Part shown: one piece after another, positions 18,583-30,392 of the stretch
Numbering within the stretch: position 1 is the first letter of the stretch
Layout: each line of letters opens with the position of its first letter
DNA from: Axinella damicornis
Lineage: Eukaryota > Porifera > Demospongiae > Axinellida > Axinellidae
Assembly: GCA_963931865.1 (NCBI GenBank)
Contig: OZ007513.1
Coordinates: 8,932,155-8,996,154 of the forward strand
DNA length: 64,000 bases
Reading direction: 5' to 3'
The notes under the pieces: generated by a model
Databases searched by the model: none
The model's input: only the letters and a program-made list of their open reading frames with translations
What the model was told of the DNA's origin: nothing
Program-made: the position numbers and the translations under genes

Positions 18583-19432
18583 AGGAATGGGACCAGCAGT
18601 TAATTGTGCGCGCGCTTCCCGATACCATACGAATGCGATTGTGGTGGACGATATCACTATAGCTACGAGGAAGTGGGCAAAATTATATAAACCGCAAGTC
18701 AGGCGATCTGTCACACGCTAAAATTCTTACCTTGCAAAAGGGAGCTTGTTGAGGCCTGCATGCGCTTCATCACTACAGATCTCACACCGGGAGTCTTCCA
18801 AGAATCGTTCCAAGCACTTATCGGTTTCGTGCGGTTGTACAGAAAACTTTCACGCGCGTGACAGTCACATGTATCTCGTTTAGTCGCACGTGCTAGGTAC
18901 TTAATAGCTCATCATGGCCGCATACAGTGACTCTTTCACGGAAGTAAAGCATGCGGAATTCGCCCGAACGATGTTGGAAGCTACTGTTGAGTTCAAAGGA
19001 AAACATGTACGATTGTCTTGGACTTCGCCGTTGGGAAAAGTTCGTATGTTGCCGCTGAAGTAGCAAACTGGAGGATAAAATGGGTAGTGGGTGTGGCACA
19101 TTTGCCAGTAGCAGCCCGTTGGAAGTGGATATCGACTATTCCCAATGGCCAAAACGTGGAGCTGATGATAAAGTTCATATTGATCCAGGAACAATCCGGT
19201 GATTTTGCTCACTAGAATTCCGCATGACGTGTTTAGTGTATTAGTATAGGTAGAAGGCGGGGCTGGTGCAGCCAACTAATTGAGTGGGCGGGGCTAAAAG
19301 TGACGTCACTGTAAACATAAAGGGTGGAGCTACAAACAGTAGTGATGAAAAGTTTCAAATACATTTTCACTCCTTGAAATGTTGACCTGAACTCGGCCCA
19401 AATATAGCATCTGAACTGCTGGTCCCATTCCT
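18583..19432. mobile_element. Tc1/mariner-like MITE with TA target site in PTP-A intron
   Basis: The 850-bp insert is bounded by inverted repeats AGGAATGGGACCAGCAGTT and AACTGCTGGTCCCATTCCT, flanked by TA (18581-18582, 19433-19434). The matching PTP-B intron lacks it. It contains two short open frames with codon-like composition starting at about 18914 (MAAYSDSFTEVKH..., 49 codons) and 19080 (MGSGCGTFASSSP..., 40 codons), possibly captured host exon pieces. No transposase is encoded. Confidence 0.75.
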
Positions 19433-21170
19433 TAATGGCCCTGAGCCTGCCTGCTAGCCAGGATTGTGTTTCCACCTTTTGTATTGCAGTTCATGGTTGC
19501 TCTTGCATTGCCCCAAACTAGCAGTTACGCTGTCATCATAATGAACTACCGGTATTCTGAGAACAGAGAAGTTCAAATAACGCTGTACCACAGCTGCTCA
19601 GTGTTTGTATCGAAGCATGCCACATGTTATGCTGGCTTATACTCAGAAATCTGATTTATTATCCACTCTATCCCAACACACACACACACACACACACACG
19701 TTTGTACCACATGCAGTGACACGGTGAGTCGGTGTGGGGTGTTCTGTTCTCTAATCAATGCCACTGAATGCTGCAAGACGGAGAGCATTGTGGATGTGTT
19801 CCAGGTAGTGAAGGCACTCCGCATCCAGAAACCAGGCAGTGTGCTCACTGTGGTAAGCTTAGCTGTAGATTTGCAGACTAATTTATCTGCTTTTATATGC
19901 TACAGAAGCCCACAACAGTCAACTGTTTCAACTTCATCAAAATCGAAAGTTCGTGTTCATTTTCATTCCAGTCTCTTTCATTGTTGCTTTCAGCAACAGG
20001 CTCAGAACTTTACAAGCAGCTTGCCATGTTCGGCAAGAAGAGCTTCTGCCTGTCCTGCTTACACCAACTATAGCTTAAGGTTCAAGGTTCAAGGTTGATT
20101 TGTGCCGAGCCCAACAGAGGGTGCAGCATACCACAGCCAACATTGTTAATAGTGGCCACCGTATCTAATGATCACTTGCATGCTGATACTAGTGGAAGTG
20201 GTGTATTGATGAAGTGAAGAAGTTGACCCTTGCGGGCTTCCATAATCAACTATGGCTTTGAGATGATCATACAAGGCACTCCCTTCTTTAACTTGAGATT
20301 ATTAGGTTAGATCGTCTGACTGTGTTGTTTCGTATTAACTATTGATGATACATTTCCTGGTCTCTGTCTTTCCCTGCAGGAGCAATATCGCTACATATTT
20401 GATCTGATGCTGTTGTTTCTTGATTCATTCAGCATTTACTCCAATTTTAAGTAACATATCAGGAACTGCTAATGTAAACCTGTGATTCAGCTGCACTGTG
20501 CATCACCCATCAATTCAATGTAGCTATTCACGTGAAGTATGGACTGATCATGACAGATGGGCAGAAACGATTGCTATGTGCATGTGTGCGCAACGTAACA
20601 ATGGGGCTCACATAATAATCACCAGGGTTCACCTCATTACGTGTGTGCATGCATGAATGTAAGTGATATGACTGAGTTTTGATGGTTGCCGCAGTGCTTG
20701 CCAAAAAGAACTGCCATGGGCTTCAGGCTGGGGAGAAAATTGGAGGACATTTCCACTGATGTGAACCCGGATCTGATTCCAGCTAGCACCAAATGAAAAG
20801 GGGTTGGGGCTGATAAAGGGTGTCTTGCTTTGAAAGTCAGTGTGATACAGTACCAGGTCACTATGGAGGCCATGTAGGTCCATCAGTGGTGGAAGGATCT
20901 GTCAAGTAATCAAGGTGGTGTGTTCTCAACCTTTATTATAACTAGCGTATACCACAACTTGTGATCATGAAAAGGTGGGGCCAAATGGTAGGAAATAGCT
21001 GGGGAACTAAACAGGCTGAAACAAAATAGTCACGGCATTTGTGAACTATGGGATAAGATATTTTCTATATCAGTTGTCTCGAAACATGAAGTTTCCAAAC
21101 GCAGTACGTTTTGAAATTTAAAGACTGCATGTGATCATGAAGAGGTGAAGCCAATATGTTATGCTATAAC

Positions 21171-21507
21171 ATTACCTGCAGTTACCTGCAGTTACCTTCA
21201 GTTACCTCTAGTTACCTGCAGTTACCTTCAGTTACCTCTAGTTACCTCTAGTTACCTTCAGTTACCTCTAGTTACCTCTAGTTACCTGCAGTTATCTTCA
21301 GTTACCTCTAGTTACCTGCAGTTACCTTCAGTTACCTCTAGTTACCTGCAGTTACCTTCAGTTACCTCTAGTTACCTCTAGTTACCTTCAGTTACCTCTA
21401 GTTACCTCTAGTTACCTGCAGTTACCTTCAGTTACCTCTAGTTACCTCTAGTTACCTGCAGTTACCTTCAGTTACCTAATTACCTGCAGTTACCTTCAGT
21501 TACCTCT
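21171..21507. repeat. Satellite of 10-bp units GTTACCTnnA
   Basis: About 33 units of GTTACCTGCA, GTTACCTTCA and GTTACCTCTA in mixed order. A 30-bp higher-order period is partly visible. The open frame of YLQLP-type repeats over it is a by-product of a unit length that leaves the frame open. Confidence 0.9.
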
Positions 21508-21519
21508 AGCTCGCCACTT

Positions 21520-21660
21520 GCGTTCGCTTCAGCTGCTCTTCCCCGATTTCAACAGCTCCCCGATTGCGTCCGCTTCGGCTGCTGCTCCCCGATTGCGTCC
21601 GCTTCAACTGCTGCTCCCTGATTGCGTCCGCAGCTCCCCGATTGCGTCCGCTTGTAGCCT
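21520..21660. repeat. ~30-bp tandem repeat
   Basis: Four to five units of 'ctgctccccgattgcgtccgc', some with 'ttcggctg' or 'ttcaactg' spacers. GC-rich compared with its surroundings. Confidence 0.7.
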
Positions 21661-21874
21661 CACCTGTTCTGGAAGATTCCAGCCCATGCCCAATGTTCTC
21701 GAACGTTAATTCGCAGAGTTAGAGGTTCAGTACATTGAAGTACGAAGGTCGCGCGTCACTAGTCTAGTCCCGCCCCACGAACATCCCACTTCCGTCACAC
21801 ACACACACACGGACGCACATTAAAATCTTAATATATTGATAGCTGAATGACTCGATCTCCGAGGACAGGGTGGA

Positions 21875-24800
21875 ATGTTGACGTCGTCGCTCGCTCTGAC
21901 CGTCTTGTTGGTGCTGAGCAGCTGCTGCTGCTGGATGCTAGCTGGAGGACAGACATGCTCCCTCACAGGTACTATCTATAAGAATAAGCTGAAAGTCAAT
22001 ATTTCGCTTCACTGAATATCAGATTTTAGTATTATATGCGGCGATCACATTCATAAGCCCATCACTGCAGCTAGCAGATGCTGGTACATGGTGGGAGAGG
22101 GTATGGCTTAACTCTTTGTGCACACATGAAATCACTATACAGACCCAATAGCTGCAGATTGCAATTTTATACTGCAACCACATTCACCACCATGCATGCA
22201 GCTGCAACGTTTGCAGACCATACTGTTACTGTGAGTGCTGAGAGAGTGGATGGTTCAACTCCTGGTGCTAGAGTGACCTGGACAACAGTACCACCTGAGT
22301 GTGTGGCATCTGTCACAGTGGAGTTCAGAATTAGGAGCATGAGAGGTGGGAGTGAAATGATATCCTACACAACTACCAATACATCAGAGACTGAGGTCAT
22401 TCAGACTGGTCTCCAGTGCAATACAACCTACTACATCAGAGTGGTGGTTACTGGAGTAGCCTTACTTGGTACAGTGGAGAGCAACCAAGTGCAAGTGCTA
22501 GTGCTACCGCTCGTTGGAGGTACAGTTAAAGTCATCTGACTCATGGTATTGTTCAATTGTTCTGTGTAGCTATGTGTTACAGCAACTTTTACTGGAACAT
22601 GTTGTGACATTTCACAGATATGCCAGCCCCAGTCAGAGCGAGAGCTGAAGCCACTGCAGACAACACAAGTATCAGAGTGTTGTGGGAGTGGTCAGTTCAG
22701 GGTCTGCTCATGTGTCTCAGTGTTAGAGTTGACTACCAACCTGAGGGAGGCTCTCTGATGATGTACACAGTGGACAGTGCAACAGCAACCAGTGCCACCT
22801 TGTCCAACCTCACGTGCAACACACAGTACAAAATCAGTGTGGAGGGGTGCACCAAACTGGTCGTCCACACTGAGGATGAGGACTGTACCAGTGCACCCAA
22901 AGCCGAGAGCAACCCAGTTGCTAAGGAAACGTTCGGAGAGTATGTTTCCGGCCTTCATGCACACAACAACGCTGCTTTCTTTTCACAATATCAGGTAATA
23001 AACTTAAGCACCTCCACACACACACACACAGCAGTGAATTGTCCTCCGCTATAGACCTTGCCCTCTGGGGAAGAAGGCCATCAAGTGACTGTAGGCAAAA
23101 TCTCAGCAAACAGGCTCCTGAATCGATTCAGAAATATCACAGCTTGTGAGTCGATTAATATCTGATTTATTGTTTCTCTTTCATGATAAACATTACGATT
23201 TCTTTTTCTTTAGATGACAATCATCGTGTTGTTCTGGAGCCCATCTCTGGAAGAGTGAACTGTGAACACAAATACATCAACGCCTCCTACATAGATGTAA
23301 GATCCTCCACACAATATACAATATGACTGTATATATCACTGGTTTATTACTACATCTGACGCACAGGGTTACTCTCAGCACAGGAAGTACATTGCCACCC
23401 AGGGTGAGTATAATAATCCCTTCTTAGTGGTATGTATTGAAGTATTGACACAAACCTTTGCAGGTCCCCTCCCGAACACTGTCACTGACTTCTGGTGGCT
23501 GGTGTGGCAGGAGAAGATCCACGTAGTTGCCATGGTAACCAGTGTTGTGGAAGGGGGACAGCAGAAGTGTGAGCAGTACTGGCCCAGCCAGGAGACCCAG
23601 GAGTACGGTCCATTCAAAGTCACCCTCACAGACCAGCAGGTGTTTGCAGACTACATCATCCGACAGCTGCTTGTTACTGTGAGTGTTGTGGCAACTTAAT
23701 TATTGAGACATATATACGCAGTGTGGTTACTTCTTGTCAGCAGTCCACTTGTATAAGTTGCATACTAGCCATTCCTGCATTGTCTTCTACTCCCACAGTG
23801 TGACCAGGGTGGGAGGACTCCTCTGAAGGTGACCCAGTTCCACTTTACTTCCTGGCCAGACCACGGTGTTCCAGAGTATGCTGGGCCAACCCTCAACTAC
23901 CTCCGTCGGATGAAGGCCCTGGTGAAACCCTCCAAGGGATCCATACTGGTTCACTGCAGGTCAGCAAAATGTAGATTAATGGTGGGCTGGATAGGAGTAA
24001 ATTTGTATTGTGTATGTTGGGGGAGAATCAAAAAGATGAATGATGTCATCATCTTGCAATTGGTGGTGTCTGATACCTGCAGTGCTGGTGTTGGGAGGAC
24101 TGGCACACTGATTGCCATTGACACAGCTCTGGAGCAGGCTACCCAGGAGGGTGTGGTGGACATCCCTGGCACTGTCACCAAGATGAGGAGGCAGCGCATG
24201 AAGATGGTCCAATCACCAGTGAGAGTTGGAACTAATGCATAATACGTATGACTTTACAGTTCACTTGGAATACAGCTATAGTACAGTCATCATTTATTAT
24301 GATTATTATCTACTGAGTAGAGGTTTACACACTAGTGACCCTCATGCATACCATTAACTTGTATACGAGAACTCTTCTGAGCATTATTCTCTCCCTCTGT
24401 GATCCAGGAGCAGTATGCGTTCACCCATGATGCTGTTCTGGAGTCCCTCACCTGTGGGGACACCCAGATCCCAGCCTCGGGACTGGTCGGTGCCATTGAG
24501 AAGCTGAAGCAGAGAGACAGTGAAACTGGGAGGACAGGATTTGAGACCCAGTTCCATGTACGTTGCAGTGGCAAAGTTACATGAGGAGGGCCCATATGTG
24601 TGTCTAAGTTGTATCAAGCGGGTGATTTACTCAAGATTACAATATACCTACCAGGTCCAGTATACTGGAAGCTACTGACCTCTCAAGAGTGATACCACAA
24701 ACAGTAATGCATGAGAGCTTTGTAACAGTGTAAACGTTTTGTCAATCAGCAACGTCAGTTTGCACTGCAAAAGATGATTGTATACTTTTGTACTCATGTA

Positions 24801-27800
24801 AGAGGTGGCTTGGTCAGTAGGAGACTCCCAACAAGCCACACGGGGACTTGTGACTGTGTAAATGATTGCTCAATCTGCAACTGTATAGCTGTACAGTGTG
24901 CAGTGAACAAACAGTAGCTACCCTGGCTTGGTCAGTAGGGGGACACCCAGCAAGCCACAATGGGTGCTTCCTACTTCACCAGAACTTGTAACTGTCCAAT
25001 TGTGTCACTGTGTATTATGTCAACCTGTGCTCCAGTATCCACACAAGGATTAAAATGACTGCAGTGTTGCCATGGTGATGTTGATACCACATACTATAAG
25101 TGCCCCTTGTGGCATGTCCAGGAAGGATGGTGGTTATGTGTTTCCACCAGCTTGTACGTATGGCATAATGTAACATACTGCCACAGCTGCTGGCAAGCTG
25201 CATCCCCCACCATATACCCTCCCCTTGATGGTTGTCTCCTCTTTCTCCGTCTGACCAGATGAGATAGAGTTGGCCCGATTTCGGGGGGGGGGGGTAATGC
25301 AACCCCCTAACTTACGTCTATTGTACAGCAGTTTTGGATTTGTTCCGATCATCATTAAATTATTTAGTCTCCAGCGCTAGACAAGTCACCTTGAACTTCA
25401 AAACTCAGGTTAGACACGTACGCGTGTCATGAATGTATTCACGTGATTGGTAGTGGGTGTGGCAACACAATTTTTCGGCCACACTTCACGCGCCAGTTGC
25501 TGAACCCCCCTTTCTAAATTTATAAATCCACCGCTGGGATGGGATCCTTATTTGGGTTGCAGTGGCATATGTCGTTTCCACTTAGTTAGAAAATGGACAT
25601 CAACTGCCACGCGGCATTTTGTTTGAGATTATTGTGGCCTGAAAGGTCTGAGACCAGGGCTCTCCCAGCTCTATAGATGGCATTGAAAGTAGCCAATTTA
25701 CTTCTGATGGTGACAGGACTAATAGTGTACTTTGTAATACTTCTGATGGTGACAGGATTAATAGTGTACTTTGTAATACTTATGATGGTGACAGGATTAT
25801 TAGTGTACTTTGTAATACTTCTGATGGTGACAGGACTAATAGTGTACTTTGTAATACTTCTGATGGTGACAGGATTAATAGTGTACTTTGTAATACTTCT
25901 GATGGTGACAGGATTAATAGTGTACTTTGTAATACTTATGATGGTGGCAGGATTAGTAGTGTACTTTGTAATACTTCGGGCAGTTGTGTTGTTGTGATGA
26001 CTACATTCCTAGTCACTAATAATGAGCTTCCACTTAAATTGGATTGGTGGAAATGTCAGGAATAGAGTTTCTAGGATCTACCATTGTATTAATACTCCTA
26101 CATTATACTACATGACTATTTATTCCCAAACATTTGTCTGCATGTATCAACAGGTCCTCAGTCTGGTGACTCCTAATCCTACTGAGGTCATCAGAACCTC
26201 CGCCTTCCGCTTCCCTGATGTAAACAGGAGCACGGACTTCCTGCCACGTGAGACAAAATTAATGTGACAACAAAATCTGTACACGTTTTGAAAATCACCT
26301 TTGTTCGAGGGGCGACCGCACTCCTGGTAGCCGCGGTTAAACGGTAGCACAAGCTAAGTGTGACAGTTCGTTCCAATCATCACACATCATGTGAGTACCA
26401 TGATAGCTATACATAGGGAAGATCAGAAATTATTTAGAGTGCTCTCAAGTACCGTTGCCGCGTTGCAACCCGTACCGGGTTGCGACTTGCCGTACCGTAG
26501 CGCGGTATTGCAATACGTTCCAATTAACGCACATGCGGCCACGTGGCAACCACGTGCACGCTCAGTCGATCGCGAGACCAAAAGGAAGACAAGACATTAT
26601 TACAGCACTCATAACTTAGCCAGCACGGCCATGTAAGCGTCAGTAAACGACAGCGATTACCGCCGTGTGGTCAGAATCTTCGTGTGCCTTTCCCGAGGGC
26701 TGTACTTCCACCGGAAGTCGAAGAGAGCGCTCGAGAAATGGTGGCCAACGGCGAGACAAAAGCGTTCATATCTCTACCACCAAGGTGAGTTTCAGCACAA
26801 TTATTTTGATTTTGTGTCACTGCATCATAGCGATCACGACGGTGTAGTTAGAATCTTTGTAGGCCATTCGGAAATAGTCAAACGTTTATTAATTATTTAA
26901 TTATTTACATTACGCGGCACAATTTTTCCTATACCAGGAGTGTAATGTTTTTGAACATGTAGCTGACATCTGGAGGGTTGTACTGAAGGGAGAGACTAAA
27001 GACTACATCCACGCCAGCTTTGCACATGTGAGAGCTGATCTGCATGACTGCTGTTATTGAATGGCTGTGAACAGTATATATATCATTCAAGAGCTGGCAG
27101 TTACATGATACACAATCATAGAACATGTCAGTTAATACTTAGGCAGTCTGATCCATGTTTCTACCCTTGTTTATACATGCACTTACACAGGGCTACAAGC
27201 AGTACAAGGGGTTTATCATCACTCAGGCTCCAATAAAGTTTACGTGCCGGGACTTCTGGAAGATGATCTATGAGAGGGAGTGTGGGGTGGTCATGATGCT
27301 GTCAGACCTGGTGGAGAATGGAAGGGTAGGATACAGCCCTGCTGACTAAACTACAACGATTATTCCACATGAATATCCAACAAACTATTTCTATGCAATC
27401 TCGGGTGCAAATGTTATGACAGTATAAGCTGAATGAGTTAGGACTATACCTTGGCCACTACCTGTGGAACCCTTGTCAGCGTGCTCCACAAGAGAGCTCA
27501 TGACTTATTAGTTGCTACTGCTATGATATTGGTGCTGTACAATTTGAGGCCATCTTCCCTACAGGAGGTGTGTCACCAGTACTGGCCCACTGGTGACACC
27601 AAGGGGGGGAAGAAGTTTGGGGAGTTCAATGTCTCTGTCCTCCAAGCCACGCAGCAGGACGGCTTCATACAGCGCATGCTCAGTGTCACCAACCCCAAGG
27701 TAAGGGATGGGCAGATTTGTCTGCAGCTGCACTATTAATCACTTGTGGCTTTGAGTATGTATATTGTCTCACTGGAAGTCAAGTTGGTTAATTCACATGA

Positions 27801-29014
27801 CATAATAATATTGGAAGGGTTATATTTGGGATTGTGTAGTGTAATGTGCACTATGCGTATCTACTAGACTTTGCCCACATGCAAACTATACTGTAAGTGA
27901 TCTGTGCGGGCAAGAACAAGCCGGGTCTAAGACTGTGAATAGCTGCAGCGCACTTACACTCCAGAACGTAGGCTCTGCTCACTTACTAAACTTACCTCCC
28001 TCCCACCTTCTTGCAGTCTGGTCAGGTGCACAAGGTGACCCAGTTCCAGATGTCCTGCTGGACCCTTGAGGGTCTGTGCACCTCCCCCCGTGCCATCATT
28101 GACATCATTGAGCAGGTGTTGGTGATACAGAGGAGGACCGGAAACAGACCCATTGTGGTCCACGGCAGGTGAGTTAACTTGCCAAATTTTTCTTTTCTCT
28201 CCATTTGTGTCTGTGGATGTATGGTAGATAAGATTCAGCTGCTTTTGTATGTGTACAAGCAAGCATGTGCTAATTGTATACTACAAAAAGCTTTGTTTGC
28301 TCAGCTCGCAGCTCCCTAATGCCTATAGCTACATACTACGTGAGCACTAGCCGGCACTGGGCACAGCAGCGCTGCAGAGGTCTGACATCATGATAGAAGC
28401 TGACTTCTGCTTAGGGCACGTGCCGAATTAATCAGCTACGCCAAGAAGCATGTTAACCTTTGTGCCATTAATCTCTCCCAAGGCCTCCATACAGCGAACA
28501 CAGCAACACAGCCGTCTGCTTCTGTGAATTAATTAAAGCTACCACAGCCAATCTCTGTTTATGGTTGTGGCCCTTTCACTAAAATATCGGGGCCGAATGA
28601 CTTAATTCCATTGACCTCCCGTTACACACAGACGCATACACACACACACATAATAATTTGGTATAATGATACCAGTAGACACATGTGCACACACACATGC
28701 ACACACACATGCACACACACACACACACACACACAGTGACACGGTGAGTCGGTGTGGGGTGTTTTGTTCTCTGATCAATGCCACTGAATGCTGCAAGACG
28801 GAGGGCATTGTGGATGTGTTCCAAGTGGTGAAGGCACTCCGCATCCAGAAACCAGGCAGTGTGCTCTCTGTGGTGAGCTTGAGCATTGAGATGTGCAGAC
28901 CAACTGGAATGTGACCCTGGTCTCTGTCTTTCCCTGCAGGAGCAATATCGTTTCATATTTGATCTCATGCTATTGTTTCTTGATTCATTCAGCATTTACT
29001 CCAATTTTAAGTAA
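21875..29014 (+). CDS. PTP-B: two-domain protein tyrosine phosphatase with FN3 ectodomain; TM segment deleted in frame
   Basis: Exons: 21875-21968 (signal peptide, ending [10 protein letters not shown]), 22202-22519 (FN3), 22618-22994 (second FN3 fused to the end of the Ig/juxtamembrane exon), 23055-23145, 23214-23296, 23367-23403, 23464-23678, 23799-23959, 24083-24218, 24408-24557 (D1), 26154-26247, 26963-27027, 27191-27325, 27565-27699, 28017-28168, 28737-28872, 28940-29014 (D2, stop TAA). Phases agree throughout. D1 is complete: NASYIDGY, TQGP, KCEQYWP, WPDHG, HCSAGVGR, QSPEQY, so catalysis is expected. D2 has WTLEG and [12 protein letters not shown] and should be inactive. Compared with PTP-C, exon 22618-22994 jumps from KISV of FN3-2 to EGCTKLVV of the Ig exon, losing FN3-3, the TM and most of the Ig domain. 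The protein would have a signal peptide but no membrane anchor, which is odd for this family. Confidence 0.8.
25677..25985 (+). repeat. 39-bp minisatellite in a PTP-B intron
   Basis: About seven units of 'acttctgatggtgacaggat' + 'taatagtgtactttgtaat'. PTP-A has only a degenerate 1-2 units (about 16845-16910). Because 39 is a multiple of 3, a false hydrophobic frame ([12 protein letters not shown] repeats) stays open. Confidence 0.9.
26319..26942. mobile_element. MITE-like insertion with 11-bp TIR CACTCCTGGTA in a PTP-B intron
   Basis: The intron between the first two D2 exons is 73 bp in PTP-A but 715 bp here. The extra DNA is bounded by CACTCCTGGTA (26319) and TACCAGGAGTG (ends 26942). No clear target-site duplication and no coding sequence of note. 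Confidence 0.6.
28665..28736. repeat. CA microsatellite abutting a splice acceptor
   Basis: Interrupted (CA)n runs directly into the acceptor CAG of D2 exon 28737-28872. PTP-A has a (CA)n at 19677-19699, 17 bp from the same acceptor. The repeat replaces much of the polypyrimidine tract in PTP-B. Confidence 0.8.
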
Positions 29015-30392
29015 CTTGTTAGCAACCATTGTTCATACCTTTGTAAACCGGTCATTTGACTGCATAGCGAAAAACCAGTCTTCATAACATGTTAAGACCC
29101 CATTATGATTGCCAGAGTTCACCTCACATGGTGTATGAATGAGTGACAAATTCAGATATCGAATTGAAGTAAAGTTCCTATGTGAGGCGTAGGCTTCCTG
29201 ATTTAGGCTCAGCTACAGGACTGCAGAAAAGAAATACAAAAGAAAGGCAATCAGACAAAAGGGCTGACAAATGTGATGTGTAGTTCGAAGTTGGAAGTTG
29301 TATGCTGACTGGACGTTTACACAGAAGGTGAGCTGGTGGGTAGCTACTACCTTGTGTCACTTAACTTGGCAGCACTACACGGGAGACTGAAACCATTCCA
29401 TGAGTTGTACTGCACAAGGCTGGCAGAGTTGATTCAATGCACTTCAGCCATAGCTACTCCAGCAGCACACATGCACCTGCAGAGCTGACACCATACTTAT
29501 ACCAACCCACTCCAAACCAACCCACTCCACAGGCTGACCATACTAGAGGTAGCTAAAACTACGTACTGATCAAAGTAGAGCGATCTTCAGCCCCATGCAG
29601 GAGTTACGTATTTCCATCTATGCGTTCTTATTACACCTTCTATTGCCAGGTAGATTATATATGCACTCAATGTAGAGATCAATGTGAATGGCATTACTGT
29701 AGCTACAAGCACACACACACACACACACACACACTAATTTGAGCATATAGCAGCAATGTTACTTACATGTTTAAGCAGGTATAAATTAGTCAGGAATGTC
29801 TGTTGCATGGCTCTTACTGAACAGTTATAATTCTAGCTGCAGAAGTGATGCTGGAAGCTTCTGCTGTGTGCTCGTAGGGATAAACTCTGTTACATCTCCA
29901 CACCCCATCTCATGCCCAATCTCCAAGTCTATAAGAAATTTGCAATTGTCTCCGTAGGCCTAGGTGGCCCATGTCTTCACCCTCCACTACATGCTCTCCT
30001 ACTCACGGTGCTTCAACTCCACCTTCTCATTCAGCATTCAAAGGATAATAATTCCATGGCATGGGCTCCTCATAGGGGATGCTGCTTGTTTCAAAATTGG
30101 CACATGTATATATTAAAACAACAACATGGATTTACTTTTAGCAGAAACTCATTATCATAGTGTACATATGCGACAAAATAAACCAATCTTGAAATAAACA
30201 GTGTCCGATACTCTTCAACCCTATCTAACCATACCACACTCTACTAATAGCTTTGAGAGTGCATAATAACCGTGCAGTTGGTGGATGCAACGTTGCTGCC
30301 AGTAATCCACATGTTGTAGTAGCTGAGGATTGTGATCGACTGAAGTGCTCCAGAACACAAAAGTCCTAGTACAGTGCAGAGTGCAGTAAACA
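29015..30392. other. Intergenic region between PTP-B and PTP-C
   Basis: Contains a (CA)n run at about 29709-29734. No gene, RNA or inverted repeat was recognised. The final few hundred bases should include the PTP-C promoter; no core element could be identified. Confidence 0.5.

Larger units (their letters stand above)
14577..20454 (+). pseudogene. PTP-A: receptor tyrosine phosphatase, 3' half only
   Basis: Exons: 14577-14680 (partial), 14808-14968, 15066-15201, 15359-15508, 17044-17137, 17211-17275, 17599-17733, 17979-18113, 18411-18562, 19717-19852, 20380-20454 (stop TAA). The frame opens at EYWPSQ, in the middle of phosphatase domain D1. It keeps the WPD loop (SWPDHG), the active-site P-loop HCSAGVGR and the QSPEQY Q-loop, then has a complete D2. 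D2 is degenerate: WPD is replaced by WTPEG, and the P-loop reads [12 protein letters not shown], with Gly for the catalytic Cys. Signal peptide, ectodomain, TM and first half of D1 are absent; they are exactly the part kept in PTP-C. No start codon or promoter is apparent for this half, so it is most likely not expressed as a receptor. No frame-breaking change was seen within the remaining exons. Confidence 0.75.
20455..21874. other. Intergenic region between PTP-A and PTP-B
   Basis: Contains the GTTACCT decamer array (21171-21507), a ~30-bp GC-rich repeat (21520-21660) and a short CA run (about 21797-21812) just upstream of the PTP-B start. The last few hundred bases should hold the PTP-B promoter, but I recognise no TATA box or other core element. 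The rest shows no gene. Confidence 0.5.

Noticed and set aside
21145..21381. Possible CRISPR-like or coding array
   Set aside because: Direct 10-bp units with no unique spacers; eukaryotic context; a simple satellite.
25677..25997. Multi-pass membrane protein ([12 protein letters not shown] repeats)
   Set aside because: A 39-bp intronic minisatellite within PTP-B; the period keeps the frame open by arithmetic.
28579..28995. Cys/Val-rich frames over CA repeats
   Set aside because: Antisense of PTP-B D2 exons and a (CA)n microsatellite.
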